Below, one piece after another: positions 54,781-63,899 of a DNA stretch of 64,000 bases (positions within the stretch are counted from its first letter, which is position 1; each line of letters starts with the position of its first letter). Under the pieces are notes generated by a model. That model did not search any database. It saw only the letters and a list, made by a program, of their open reading frames with translations, and was not told the origin of the DNA. Source of the stretch: Syntrophobacter sp963666995 (GTDB taxonomy: Bacteria > Desulfobacterota > Syntrophobacteria > Syntrophobacterales > Syntrophobacteraceae). A program made the position numbers and the translations under genes. Location: contig OY762941.1 of the NCBI GenBank assembly GCA_963666995.1, positions 3,720,001-3,784,000 of the forward strand. Reading direction: 5' to 3'.

Positions 54781-54832
54781 AGTGGGGCAATGGAGTTGGT
54801 TCAAGTGTTCACCTTATGAGGAGGAGATCAAC

Positions 54833-55105
54833 ATGACGAAAGCCGATTTGGTGATGAAGATGGCTGATGGTTCGGGAATTACCAAAGCCACGGCCGAGAA
54901 GGCATTGAACAGCCTGATCGACGCGGTAAGTGAAGCTCTTGGTAAAGGTGACAAGATCACCCTCGTGGGGTTTGGCACTTTCGATGTGACCCAGAGATCG
55001 CAGCGTGAAGGCCGCAATCCCAGGACCGGACAGACGATCACAATCCCTTCGACCAAGGTCGTGAGGTTTAAGGCCGGCAATAAGCTGAGAGAATCAGTCA
55101 AGTAA
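54833..55105 (+). CDS. hup: HU-family DNA-binding protein
   Basis: This 90-residue nucleoid protein starts MTKADLVMKMADGSGITKAT and has the DNA-binding arm segment GFGTFDVTQRSQREGRNPRT with the conserved RNP, and a usual HU C-terminus (VVRFKAGNKLRESVK). ATG 54833 has GAGGAGGAGATCAAC upstream. The leader carries a terminator-like hairpin. It is distinct from the IHF-like gene at 59152. Confidence 0.94.
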   Translation: MTKADLVMKMADGSGITKATAEKALNSLIDAVSEALGKGDKITLVGFGTFDVTQRSQREGRNPRTGQTITIPSTKVVRFKAGNKLRESVK

Positions 55106-55112
55106 TTCGAGG

Positions 55113-55152
55113 GGGATCCCTGGACCGGGTTTTGCCGGCAAGGGGTCCCTTT
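55113..55152 (+). terminator. Terminator-like hairpin after the HU gene
   Basis: GGGATCCCT...AGGGGTCCC with an inner CCGG/CCGG is followed by TTTATG. The T-run is short. Confidence 0.5.
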
Positions 55153-55186
55153 ATGATACCGTTTCGAGGACCCAAATGCCGCCGAA

Positions 55187-55939
55187 ATGCGAATAGATGA
55201 AGACTCCCCTCTCATAATACCGCGCAGGGGAAGGCGGGAAGAGCCGCTGCCCAAGGCGGCCGTTTTAGTTTTTACCTCCCAGGATCTGTCACTGTTTACC
55301 CATTGTTTCTCCGAATATCCTGAACCGGTCCGTAAGCTTTTTCTTGCCGACGTATTCGTCGGAACCTATGGGGGGGTATCCATGGCGGTCGCGGGGCCGA
55401 TGCTCGGAGCGCCCCAGAGCGTGATGGTCCTGGAGAAGCTCATCGCTCTGGGCGCGGAGACCGTGGTATCGGTCGGATGGTGCGGGTCGCTCCGAAGCAC
55501 CGTTGTGGTCGGCGATGTCGTACTGCCCATGGGAGCGGTCAGCGAAGAAGGGACGTCGGCTCATTATCCGGGGAAGAAGCGCGGCGGACCTTCGGACAGG
55601 CTTGTCGGCGCCCTGAAGGAGGCGTTTCAGGGCGAGGGACTGAAGGTGCATGAGGGTGAAGTCTGGACTACGGATGCTCCTTTCCGTGAAACTGCGGCCA
55701 AGGTGCTGAAACATCAGGGTTTGGGCATCCTTGCCGTCGATATGGAAACATCCGCACTGTTCGCCGTCGCGGGTTTTCGAGGGATTGACCTGGCGTCGGT
55801 CCTGGTCGTATCGGATGAACTGTTCACCCTCAAATGGAAGCACGGGTTCAGGGAACCGGGGTTCCGCAGGACGAGGGAGCTGATGATCGGCCCGATTCTG
55901 CGATCGGTGTCTTCGATACGGCCTTCCGCCGCCCCTTAA
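55187..55939 (+). CDS. Nucleoside phosphorylase (PNP/UDP family)
   Basis: This 250-residue protein has the fold of purine/uridine phosphorylases: AGPMLGAPQSVMVLEKLIAL, SVGWCGSLRSTVVVGDVVLP and the substrate-site segment ILAVDMETSALFAVAGF with the ribose-binding ME. Members split nucleosides with phosphate; the base cannot be told. The first ~20 residues (DEDSPLIIPRRGRRE) are an unusual basic extension. No strong ribosome site was found. Confidence 0.85.
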   Translation: MRIDEDSPLIIPRRGRREEPLPKAAVLVFTSQDLSLFTHCFSEYPEPVRKLFLADVFVGTYGGVSMAVAGPMLGAPQSVMVLEKLIALGAETVVSVGWCGSLRSTVVVGDVVLPMGAVSEEGTSAHYPGKKRGGPSDRLVGALKEAFQGEGLKVHEGEVWTTDAPFRETAAKVLKHQGLGILAVDMETSALFAVAGFRGIDLASVLVVSDELFTLKWKHGFREPGFRRTRELMIGPILRSVSSIRPSAAP

Positions 55940-56040
55940 GCTAAAGGCCCGGACATTACGTTTTTCTTTCGGAACGCGCCTGCACATCCTGCCATAAGTG
56001 TTTACATAGATATAAAAAAATAGATGACGGAAAGAGGACG

Positions 56041-58188
56041 ATGACTCCAGAAGAGACCCCTTTGTCTGACAGGCCGGTGGAACTCCTGACCGGCGAAGAG
56101 GCTCGATCCGAGCTCGGCAGGCTGGCCGGCCTGATCGCCTACCACGATCGCCTGTATTACGAAAAGGACCAGCCGGAACTGGACGATGCCGATTATGATG
56201 CGCTTCGGCAGCGCAACAAGGCCATTGAAACGCGCTTCCCCGAACTCATCCGGCCGGACAGCCCGTCTCAACGCGTGGGAATCACGCCGGCGACAGGTTT
56301 CAAGAAGGTCCGGCATACGGTCCCCATGCTGTCGCTGGATAATGCCTTTGCCGAGGGCGATATCGAAGATTGGCTGGACGGCATACGGAACTTTCTCCTG
56401 GAAGTGAAGGATCCGTCCGTACCCATGGAAATCGACTGCGAAACGAAAATTGACGGTCTTTCGGTCGGGCTTCGCTATGAAAACGGAAACCTCGTGTCCG
56501 CCGCCACCCGGGGCAACGGATTCGAAGGCGAAGACGTGACCGCCAACGTGAAAACCGTCGGGGAGGTCCCGCATCGACTGCACGGGGAGGCATGGCCCGA
56601 TGTCCTGGAAGTGCGCGGCGAAGTGTACATGAACGATCGGGATTTCCTTAAACTCAACGAACAACAGGAGCAATCGGGCGGCAAATTGTTCGCCAATCCG
56701 CGCAATGCCGCCGCGGGCAGTCTGCGCCAACTCGATCCCGGCGTTACCGCCTCACGGCCTCTGCGGTTTTTTGCCTATGCCTGGGGCGAAACATCTCAAC
56801 CCTTTGCCCAAACGCAGTGGGAAGCGCGGCAGAAGCTCAAAGCCTGGGGATTTCAGCTCAATGAGCCGGCCAGACTGGCAAGGGTCGTGGACGCCGATCT
56901 TCAAGATCTGCTCGCCTACCATGACGAGATTCAATTGCAGCGATCCGGCCTTGGATTTTCCATTGACGGGACGGTCCTCAAGCTCAACCGCCTCGACTGG
57001 CAGTCTCGACTGGGGTTCGTCAGCCGTTCGCCCAGGTGGGCGATCGCGTGGAAATTCCCTCCGGAACAGGCTCTCAGCGTCATAGAATCCATCCAGTGCC
57101 AGGTCGGCAGGACGGGGAAAATCACTCCTGTAGCTCATCTGAAGGCAATCAGCGTGGGCGGCGTGCTCGTGCAGCGCGCAACCCTTCACAACGCGGATGA
57201 AATTGCCCGGAAGGATATCCGGGTTGGCGACACGGTGGTCATTCAGCGGGCCGGCGATGTCATCCCTCAGATACTGAGTGTGGTGAAAGAACGGCGCCAT
57301 GCCTTGAGCGAGCCTTACCGGTTTCCGGACCAGTGCCCCGTGTGCGGGAGCCTGCTGGTCCGCGAGGCGGGGGAAGCCGATACGTACTGCACCGGCGGGC
57401 TGATCTGTTCCGCTCAGGTTGTTGAACGGTTGAAGCACTTCGTATCCCGCAACGCGTTTGATATCGAGGGCCTGGGAGAGAAGAACCTGGAGCTGTTCCA
57501 CGGCAAGGGGTTGATCCGTACCCCCGTGGATATTTTTACGCTGGAAGCGCGTGACGGACTACAGTTGCCGCCCCTGCGCGAGTGGGAAGGCTGGGGTGAG
57601 CTTTCAGCACGCAAGCTGTTCGATGCCGTTCAGCGCGCCCGCGCCATGCCGCTGGATCGCTTCATTTATGCGCTGGGCATTCACCAGGTTGGGCAGGCCA
57701 CGGCACGCCTTCTGGCGCGCCATTACCTGACGCTGGCCCACTGGCGGGAGTGCATGGGAAAAGCTCAGCGGGGAGATCCCGACGCCAGGGCGGATCTTCT
57801 GTCCATTGACGGTATGGGTGAAAGCATTTTGGATGACCTGCTGGCTTTCATCGCCGAACCTCATAACCGTGAAATATTGGATAAACTCACCCTGCCCGAG
57901 CACAACCGGCCCCCTCTGGTGACGGTGACCGACTTCGAACGGCCGCCTTCCGCCTCCCCGGTGGCCGGCAAGACGGTTGTCTTCACCGGTTCGCTCGAGA
58001 CGATGACGCGAAACGAAGCCAAGGCCCAGGCAATGGCGCTCGGAGCGAATGTGGCCGGTTCCGTATCCAGGAAAACGGACTATGTGGTCGCCGGGCCTGG
58101 AGCGGGATCCAAAGAGAAACAGGCAAAAGAACTGGGTCTCAAAATCCTGACCGAACGGCAATGGCTTGATTTGATTCGCTCCGGTTGA
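56041..58188 (+). CDS. ligA: NAD-dependent DNA ligase
   Basis: This 715-residue ligase has the full domain order: NAD-binding Ia domain (LIAYHDRLYYEKDQPELDDA), the adenylation lysine in ETKIDGLSVGLRYENG, the OB fold with VGRTGKITPVAHLKAI, a Cys4 zinc finger (CPVCGSLLV...YCTGGLICSAQ), HhH repeats (AFDIEGLGEKNLELF) and a C-terminal BRCT domain (KTVVFTGSLETMTRNEAKAQ). It seals nicks in replication and repair. AAGAGGACG precedes the ATG. Confidence 0.97.
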   Translation: MTPEETPLSDRPVELLTGEEARSELGRLAGLIAYHDRLYYEKDQPELDDADYDALRQRNKAIETRFPELIRPDSPSQRVGITPATGFKKVRHTVPMLSLDNAFAEGDIEDWLDGIRNFLLEVKDPSVPMEIDCETKIDGLSVGLRYENGNLVSAATRGNGFEGEDVTANVKTVGEVPHRLHGEAWPDVLEVRGEVYMNDRDFLKLNEQQEQSGGKLFANPRNAAAGSLRQLDPGVTASRPLRFFAYAWGETSQPFAQTQWEARQKLKAWGFQLNEPARLARVVDADLQDLLAYHDEIQLQRSGLGFSIDGTVLKLNRLDWQSRLGFVSRSPRWAIAWKFPPEQALSVIESIQCQVGRTGKITPVAHLKAISVGGVLVQRATLHNADEIARKDIRVGDTVVIQRAGDVIPQILSVVKERRHALSEPYRFPDQCPVCGSLLVREAGEADTYCTGGLICSAQVVERLKHFVSRNAFDIEGLGEKNLELFHGKGLIRTPVDIFTLEARDGLQLPPLREWEGWGELSARKLFDAVQRARAMPLDRFIYALGIHQVGQATARLLARHYLTLAHWRECMGKAQRGDPDARADLLSIDGMGESILDDLLAFIAEPHNREILDKLTLPEHNRPPLVTVTDFERPPSASPVAGKTVVFTGSLETMTRNEAKAQAMALGANVAGSVSRKTDYVVAGPGAGSKEKQAKELGLKILTERQWLDLIRSG

Positions 58189-58404
58189 TCAACGGCGTCG
58201 CCTGACAGGGCACGAATCGGTTCAGTGAAACACGGTATTCAGTGCGTCCATTCATTTTTTTCTTCCGGTTGGCCGAATTCTTGACGATGTACTGTTTAAG
58301 GTTGAAATCATCGTCATGGGGGCCGCCGGATTTGGCCGTAGTCCGAGGAGATTGCATCCCTAAAGGAATGGAGCCTCGGAATTCTTCGATATAACGGGGG
58401 AGCC

Positions 58405-58683
58405 ATGACGAAACGACGGGTCCGCGTTCGGATTGCAGGAAGGGTCACGGGAGTCTTTTTCCGGGCTTACACCCGGGAGGAAGCCCATCGACAGGGCCTC
58501 ACCGGATGGGTCAGAAACCTTGCGGACGGCAGAGTGGAGGCGGTGTTTGAAGGCGAAGCCGATGCGGTCCGGCGTATGCTGGATTGGTGCCGCATAGGCA
58601 GCCCGCTCAGCCGGGTCGACCATGTGGAAGTTCAGGAAGAACCGTTTGTGGGCGAATTCGGAGGGTTTGAAATCACCTACTGA
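58405..58683 (+). CDS. acyP: Acylphosphatase
   Basis: This 92-residue enzyme hydrolyses acyl phosphates. It shows the P-loop-like GRVTGVFFRAYTREEA with the catalytic Arg, and GWVRNLADGRVEAVFEGE with the catalytic Asn. The ATG follows ACGGGGGAGCC. A small membrane-protein gene follows 17 bp later. Confidence 0.92.
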   Translation: MTKRRVRVRIAGRVTGVFFRAYTREEAHRQGLTGWVRNLADGRVEAVFEGEADAVRRMLDWCRIGSPLSRVDHVEVQEEPFVGEFGGFEITY

Positions 58684-58700
58684 GGAGGAGGGCTGGAGAA

Positions 58701-59030
58701 GTGAAGGAATACTGGGACCGCATCATCAAATTCTTCGCTGTTTGGGACTTCCCGACGATATTGCAGGCGCTTCGCCAGCTCGACCCGAAGGAAGTGGCCA
58801 GGAACCCCCTGGTGTGGGCGATCGGCGTGCCGGTCCTGGCGCTGATGGTTTGGAGAAAAATGTTCAGGGTGCTCCTGCTGCTGTGCTCGTTCGGCCTCTT
58901 CCTGCTCCTGCTGCAGGCGACCGTCGGCTCCCCAGGGGAAGGCATGCCCCTTCGGGACGTCCTTTCCTTTGTAGGAGGGAGTCTGGTCCTTCTGGTGGTG
59001 AACCTCTATTTCCTGCTGATGCGCGATTGA
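58701..59030 (+). CDS. Small membrane protein (109 aa)
   Basis: This hypothetical protein has two or three membrane helices (WAIGVPVLALMVW, FRVLLLLCSFGLFLLLL, VGGSLVLLVVNLYFLLM) after an amphipathic N-terminus. It probably starts at the GTG at 58701 after GAGGAGGAGGGCTGGAGAA and is co-transcribed with acyP. Function unknown. Confidence 0.75.
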   Translation: MKEYWDRIIKFFAVWDFPTILQALRQLDPKEVARNPLVWAIGVPVLALMVWRKMFRVLLLLCSFGLFLLLLQATVGSPGEGMPLRDVLSFVGGSLVLLVVNLYFLLMRD

Positions 59031-59151
59031 AAGGGGCGACTCGGCAGCTTCACTGGAATCGGATGCGGGACCGGGAGATCATGCTGCTGCCTGAGGTATG
59101 CCCGGCCCTCAAGCAGCAGGCGGAATTCAAGGGGCGATATCGTGCCGTGCA

Positions 59152-59448
59152 TCAGTCGTGCGATGGGGCCGCGGAGTTGTTCACTCTCTCTTTCAATTCC
59201 TTTCCCACCTTGAAGAACGGCAGCTTCTTGGAATTGACTTCGATGAGTTCTCCTGTCTTGGGATTTCTTCCCTTATATCCCTCGTAGTTCTTGACTTTGA
59301 AACTTCCAAAACCGCGGATTTCAAGACGGTCCGATCGGATGAGAGCATCTTCCATGCTCTGGAAGGCAACGTTGACGGCCGTTTCAGCGGCTTTTAAAGT
59401 AATGCCCTCAGCCTTGGCCAACGTTTCGATAAGTTCGCTCTTCGTCAT
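59152..59448 (-). CDS. ihfB: Integration host factor / HU-like protein
   Basis: The 98-residue product starts MTKSELIETLAKAEGITLKA and has LEIRGFGSFKVKNYEGYKGR then NPKTG, the IHF-beta pattern, ending FFKVGKELKERVN. It bends DNA at specific sites or acts in the nucleoid. AAGGAGCAGTAGAC precedes the ATG at 59448. I could not see its IHF partner. It converges with the membrane-protein gene. Confidence 0.88.
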   Translation of the reverse strand: MTKSELIETLAKAEGITLKAAETAVNVAFQSMEDALIRSDRLEIRGFGSFKVKNYEGYKGRNPKTGELIEVNSKKLPFFKVGKELKERVNNSAAPSHD

Positions 59449-59490
59449 GTCTACTGCTCCTTGAAGAATGGTAAAATAAAACAGTAACCT

Positions 59491-60762
59491 TTACTCTATC
59501 CTGTCACGATTTCCTACATATGGGCGCAGCACAGGCGGAATCAATACCGTACCGTCTGCCTGCTGGTAATTCTCAAGAATTGCCACCAGCGTCCGCCCTA
59601 CCGCCAGCCCGGACCCGTTTAACGTATGGACCAGTTCAGTCCGGCTCTGTCCCTTTCGCCGAAAGCGGATGTTCGCCCGTCTGGCCTGAAAGTCTTCGAA
59701 ATTGCTGCACGAGGATATCTCCCTGTAGGTGTCCTGGCCGGGCAACCACACCTCGATATCATACGTCTTGGCGGAGGAAAACCCGACATCCCCGGTGCAA
59801 AGGGTGATGACCCGATAATGGAGCCCCAGTTCCTGAAGGATCGTTTCGGCATTCAAAAGCAGGCTTTCCAGTTCATCATAGGATGATTCCGGTTTGACCA
59901 GTTTGACCAGTTCGACCTTATTGAACTGGTGCTGGCGAATGAGCCCCCGGGTATCCTTGCCGTAAGACCCGGCTTCCGAGCGGAAACAGGGGGTAAACGC
60001 GACATAATGCTTCGGCAGCTCGGAGTCCTCCAGGACTTCATTGGAGTGAATGTTCGTCACCGGGACTTCCGCCGTGGGCACCAGGTAGAAATCCCTGTCC
60101 TCCAGCTTGAAAAGATCTTCCTTGAACTTCGGCAACTGGCCGGTCCCCGTGAGGCTCGCGCTATTCACCATAAAAGGAGGGAGTACCTCCGTATAGCCAT
60201 GCCGGCGCGTATGGATGTCCAGCATGAAGGTGATCAGTGCCCGCTCGAGCGCCGCTCCCATCTTCCAGTACAGCACGAATCGGGCGCCCGTCATTTTGGC
60301 AGCCCGTTCGAAATCGAGAATGCCCAAAGACTCGCCGATTTCCCAATGCGGCCTCGGTTCGAAATCGAAGTCGGGACGCCGGCCCCAAGTCTTGACGACG
60401 GGATTGTCTTTCTCATCGACGCCGACGGGGACCGATTCGTGAGGCATATTGGGAATGAAGAGCAGGAACTCCTTGAACTTCTCTTCGATGACCGCGAGTT
60501 CCTGGTCCAGGGCCTTGATGCGCTGCGATACCTCCTTCATTTCCTCTATGAGCGAAGAAGCATCCTTCTTTTCTCTTTTCAGGACGGAGATTTCTTCGGA
60601 TGCCTTGTTGCGGCGGTACTTGAGATCCTCAACTTCACGCAGAACACGGCGCCGGTCGGCATCGAGCTCCAACAGGGGCTGCAGGCTCAAATTGAGCTGC
60701 CGGTTCCGCAGCATCTGATCGATTCTATCGATATTTTCACGGACAAATTTCAGTTCAAGCAT
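59491..60762 (-). CDS. serS: Seryl-tRNA synthetase
   Basis: This 423-residue class II synthetase has an N-terminal coiled-coil arm (residues ~27-100; SVLKREKKDASSLIEEMKEV) that holds tRNA-Ser. The catalytic core follows: motif 2 FTPCFRSEAGSYGKDTRGLI and motif 3 GSGLAVGRTLVAILENYQ. ATG 60762 (MLELKFVRENID) matches the family start; an ATG four codons earlier touches the AAAAGG site. It is about 40 bp upstream of the IHF-like gene on the same strand. Confidence 0.96.
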   Translation of the reverse strand: MLELKFVRENIDRIDQMLRNRQLNLSLQPLLELDADRRRVLREVEDLKYRRNKASEEISVLKREKKDASSLIEEMKEVSQRIKALDQELAVIEEKFKEFLLFIPNMPHESVPVGVDEKDNPVVKTWGRRPDFDFEPRPHWEIGESLGILDFERAAKMTGARFVLYWKMGAALERALITFMLDIHTRRHGYTEVLPPFMVNSASLTGTGQLPKFKEDLFKLEDRDFYLVPTAEVPVTNIHSNEVLEDSELPKHYVAFTPCFRSEAGSYGKDTRGLIRQHQFNKVELVKLVKPESSYDELESLLLNAETILQELGLHYRVITLCTGDVGFSSAKTYDIEVWLPGQDTYREISSCSNFEDFQARRANIRFRRKGQSRTELVHTLNGSGLAVGRTLVAILENYQQADGTVLIPPVLRPYVGNRDRIE

Positions 60763-60951
60763 TAATGCCCGCATCCTTTTCCATTAGGAGTGTTTCCGTA
60801 CGGTTATCAAGAGATTAAAGCACGTGGATGTTTACCCTGAAAAAGGCCCTTTGTCAATTCTTTTCGAGACTTCAATAGCTTGGCAAACTAAAGAGAGCCG
60901 GACTCTCTCTCGCGGGTCTGTAAAAAGAGGAATAAATACCAGGGAACCAAA

Positions 60952-61710
60952 TCAATCCGGCTTGGCGCTCACGACCTCCACACTGTAATCGCCGAGGGAT
61001 TCCAGTTCAGGCAGGTTGTGGAACACCAGCATGAATGGGACACGGGTTGATGCGGGGATATGGACGTTCTTGTAGTTCTTGCCTTCACGATTCATCATCC
61101 GGTTCTGGATTTCGGTAACGTTCAGACGTCCGAGTTCCTCGCGGGTCATCACGTTTCCGGAATAGCACCTTTGTTTCTGGGCCACCTGATTGTTGGTGGT
61201 GTAAAGTTTTCCCTCAACAAGAATAAAGCTGACCGGCTTTTTCGAATCGTTGAGCACCTCTCCTTCGACGATGAAAACCTGGCCCGCGTGCGAGTTCTCG
61301 AGAAAATAGGCCTGCAGCGAATCCGCTATGGTCACGGAAGGCTGCTCGGTATCTCTCACTCCCTTGTCTCGCCCCGCCCCCGTGGTTATCGGAGGTACTT
61401 TCTGATCGGTAATCCAGTAGAGTCCGCCTGCAAGGATCAAAAGCCCGAACGTCCAAAGCAGGATGCGCCGGGCCACGGATTTTTTCCCTGACGCCGGAGG
61501 TGCCGGATGGGTTTGGGGCGGCTCGGGCTCGGGTTGGTCCCCGACAGTCTCTTCCTGAGACAGCCCGATGGGAACAAAATCTTCTTCCTCCGGTCTCTCT
61601 ATAGTGAAAACATGACCGCAACGCGAACATCTGACCTTGATTCTTTCCCCTTTTAACTTCTCGGGGTCCAAACGAAAATTTGTGCCGCAGGATTCACAGG
61701 CAACGATCAT
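60952..61710 (-). CDS. Zinc-ribbon membrane protein (MJ0042 domain, DUF3426)
   Basis: This 252-residue protein begins with an MJ0042-type zinc finger (VACESCGTNFRL...RCSRCGHVF, CxxC twice). A Pro/Glu-rich linker (residues ~45-75) and one membrane helix (RILLWTFGLLILAGGLYWIT) come next, then a periplasmic DUF3426 domain (FIVEGEVLNDSKKPVSFILV). It is probably a sensor or envelope factor of unknown role. It is downstream of hpt on the same strand. Confidence 0.88.
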   Translation of the reverse strand: MIVACESCGTNFRLDPEKLKGERIKVRCSRCGHVFTIERPEEEDFVPIGLSQEETVGDQPEPEPPQTHPAPPASGKKSVARRILLWTFGLLILAGGLYWITDQKVPPITTGAGRDKGVRDTEQPSVTIADSLQAYFLENSHAGQVFIVEGEVLNDSKKPVSFILVEGKLYTTNNQVAQKQRCYSGNVMTREELGRLNVTEIQNRMMNREGKNYKNVHIPASTRVPFMLVFHNLPELESLGDYSVEVVSAKPD

Positions 61711-61788
61711 TTAAGTTCTTCCTTCTCTGACAATCCAGCCGGATGCTGATGGTCGAATAAGGCGGCAGAGGCCTTGAACGGGCGGCGG

Positions 61789-62316
61789 CTAATCAAAGAG
61801 CACTTCAAAGATGCCCGGGAGATTTCTATATCTTTCCGAGAAGTCGAGACCGTAACCCACGAGGAAGCCCTTGTCCAGCGATATACCGACATAGTCCACC
61901 GGGACTTCCACCTGGCGCCGTTCCGACTTGTCGATCAGCGCGCAAACCTTGACCGATAGCGGCTGATGGTTTCTCAAGTGTTCAAGGAACCAGCGCAAAG
62001 TGATTCCGGTGTCCACGATATCTTCAACGATCAGGACGTGCCGGCCTTCGATAGACATTTCGATGTCCTTGGTGATGCATATTTTCCCGCACGATTCCGA
62101 CTTGTCCCCGTAACTTGCAAGGCGGACGAAATCCAACTTGACCGGCACGGACAGCCGCCTCACAAGATCAGCCATAAAAACGAAGGAACCCTTCAGTATG
62201 CCTATCACCACCAGGCTTTCGCCTGCGTAGTCCTGGTTGATCCGGCCGGCCAGTTTCGCCACGCACTGCGTCAGCTCTTCGGACGAAATAACCGGAACCA
62301 GTTGATGTTTTTCCAC
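61789..62316 (-). CDS. hpt: Hypoxanthine phosphoribosyltransferase
   Basis: This 175-residue purine-salvage enzyme joins hypoxanthine or guanine to PRPP. It has VVIGILKGSFVFMADLVRRL, the flexible-loop region RLASYGDKSESCGK and the PRPP motif VLIVEDIVDTGITL. GTG 62316 has AGGAGGCGAAAA in front and gives the family N-terminus (VEKHQLVPVISSEEL). The longer frame to 62388 lacks this. Confidence 0.94.
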   Translation of the reverse strand: MEKHQLVPVISSEELTQCVAKLAGRINQDYAGESLVVIGILKGSFVFMADLVRRLSVPVKLDFVRLASYGDKSESCGKICITKDIEMSIEGRHVLIVEDIVDTGITLRWFLEHLRNHQPLSVKVCALIDKSERRQVEVPVDYVGISLDKGFLVGYGLDFSERYRNLPGIFEVLFD

Positions 62317-62600
62317 TTTTCGCCTCCTGTTCGTCGCCGGGCACACCAGACCATTAGCCTCAGCAGATGATAGCGAAAAGGAGCGCAAAGATCAATGTGG
62401 TTTCATCTTAACTGCCCAACATTAATATTACTTTCGCGGGAATCCCTTTTTGGGCCACGCCCTAACCGTGGGATCATTCGGATCGGGTTATCAGATTGCT
62501 GAAGTCTACAAAGTTCACTTCGTCAATGGCCCAAGCTGCAAAGCCTGGGTTCGGAATATCGTTTTGACGAGGAAATCAAGTTACTTCAAGTAGCAAATAA
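62317..62600. other. Divergent intergenic region
   Basis: The spacer between hpt and the permease has no gene; its right half becomes AT-rich and holds the palindromes listed next. Confidence 0.4.
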
Positions 62601-62640
62601 TCAAATTATTAATGTAATAACTATTACATTAATAATTTGA
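62601..62640. promoter_or_regulatory. Perfect 40-bp palindrome, predicted operator
   Basis: TCAAATTATTAATGTAAT and its exact inverse flank AACT. The core GTAATAACTATTACATT recurs in diverged form at 62659-62675. The palindrome lies about 75 bp upstream of the permease start in an AT-rich region and is probably the binding site of a dimeric regulator. Confidence 0.6.
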
Positions 62641-62658
62641 CTTTTGTAAAATTCTAGC

Positions 62659-62675
62659 GTAATGACTACTACAAT
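62659..62675. promoter_or_regulatory. Second, imperfect copy of the operator core
   Basis: GTAATGACTACTACAAT matches 14 of 17 bases of 62614-62630, 45 bp (about four helical turns) downstream, on the same face of the DNA. Confidence 0.5.
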
Positions 62676-62712
62676 AATATGCCAACTGACCTGACTCAAT
62701 GGAGGACGAACA

Positions 62713-63687
62713 ATGGAAAATTTCTATTTGACCATCGCAGCGGTGGTCTCTGGTTTGTTTTTCGGCTGGACGATCGGCTCACATTATACGGGTGCCACCA
62801 TGGGTATGGCGTATGGGTCGGGAGTGATTAGGAGTCCTTTGACTGCAACCATTTTGATTGCCGTGTTCGTTATCCTCGGGGCCACTTTCGAGAGCCACAA
62901 TGTTGTAAAAACCGTGGGCACCGGGATTATCAGAGGGGAAGACATGACTCCGCTGGGGGCAATGGTCATGATGTTTACGGCTGCTCTCGTAACGGCGGCC
63001 AATACGTGGATGAGATGGCCGGTTTCTACCTCTCAGCTCGCCTGCTTTTCTGTTGTGGGAGCCGCTCTAGCCATGGGAGCACCGGTGTATTGGGGGACCA
63101 CCATCGTTTTCCTGTGCGTAACGTGGATAGGAACGCCCATTGTGAGCGCCATCCTCGGATTCGTTTTCACTCATCTGACCGACAGGCTCATGAAGAGACG
63201 CTCTGAGCCGGCGAACAAGCTGCTCCGATATGCTCTTCTCACCGCGTGCTGTTATGCGGCTTACACTCTTGGGGCCAATAACACCGGGAACGCCGTGGGT
63301 GTTTTCTTCGGCCTCAAACTCATGACCCCGATGAAAGCCGGGTTCCTCGGCGGAATCGTCATGGCCGTCGGGGCACTCACCTGGGGCCGTCCCATCCTGG
63401 AAAAAGTGGGAAAGGGAATCGTGCATCTCGATTTGAACATGGGTGTCGGCGCAAAGATTGCGCAGAGTCTCACAGCGCACACGGCAGCATTCCTGGGGTA
63501 TCCCACTTCCATGAATCAGGCCCTCATCGGAGGAGTGGCCGGAGCGGGCGGTGCCCGCGGGCTCAAAACGATCGATCTCAAGGCAATGAGGGAGATCGTG
63601 ATTTCCTGGTTTCTTACCCCTATAGTCGCGGGTATCGTTTCTTTTGCGCTCTATCACATTTTTTCCTTCGTCCTCAAAGTTCACTGA
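62713..63687 (+). CDS. PiT-family permease, CysP-like (possible sulfate transporter)
   Basis: This 324-residue membrane protein has about 10 helices in two repeats. Instead of the GANDVANA signature of phosphate permeases it has GSHYTGATMGMAYGSG (residues 22-37) and LGANNTGNAVG (about residue 187), so both signature Asp are lost. The first resembles the Bacillus CysP sulfate permease (GASGxxxSMGxAYGSG type, from memory). FESHNVVKTVGTGII also fits that branch. ATG 62713 follows GGAGGACGAACA. In a sulfate reducer a sulfate role is attractive but unproven. The operator palindromes lie upstream. Confidence 0.8.
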   Translation: MENFYLTIAAVVSGLFFGWTIGSHYTGATMGMAYGSGVIRSPLTATILIAVFVILGATFESHNVVKTVGTGIIRGEDMTPLGAMVMMFTAALVTAANTWMRWPVSTSQLACFSVVGAALAMGAPVYWGTTIVFLCVTWIGTPIVSAILGFVFTHLTDRLMKRRSEPANKLLRYALLTACCYAAYTLGANNTGNAVGVFFGLKLMTPMKAGFLGGIVMAVGALTWGRPILEKVGKGIVHLDLNMGVGAKIAQSLTAHTAAFLGYPTSMNQALIGGVAGAGGARGLKTIDLKAMREIVISWFLTPIVAGIVSFALYHIFSFVLKVH

Positions 63688-63710
63688 GGCCGCCATAAGG
63701 AAGATGTGCC

Positions 63711-63899
63711 ATGTTTCGAAAGATACTTTTCCCTGCCAAGTTCGAGGAATTCTCGTTGTCGATTTTTCAGAGCATCGATTGCCCGAATAGAGCGGGCCTC
63801 AAGAAATTGGTCTTGCTTCACGTAGGGGCCTACCTGCCTAAGTTGTTGGAAAGTGTGTTCCGCTTCACCTTCCAGGCAGTCATGAGGACGGATCGATGA
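63711..63899 (+). pseudogene. Universal stress protein (UspA) N-terminal fragment
   Basis: The 62 codons begin MFRKILFPAKFEEFSLSIFQ and reach LKKLVLLHVGAYL, the first strand-helix-strand of a UspA domain. They then run into unrelated sequence and a stop, where 90 or more further residues are expected. It lies 23 bp after the permease gene; Usp domains often accompany permeases. It looks truncated. Confidence 0.65.
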
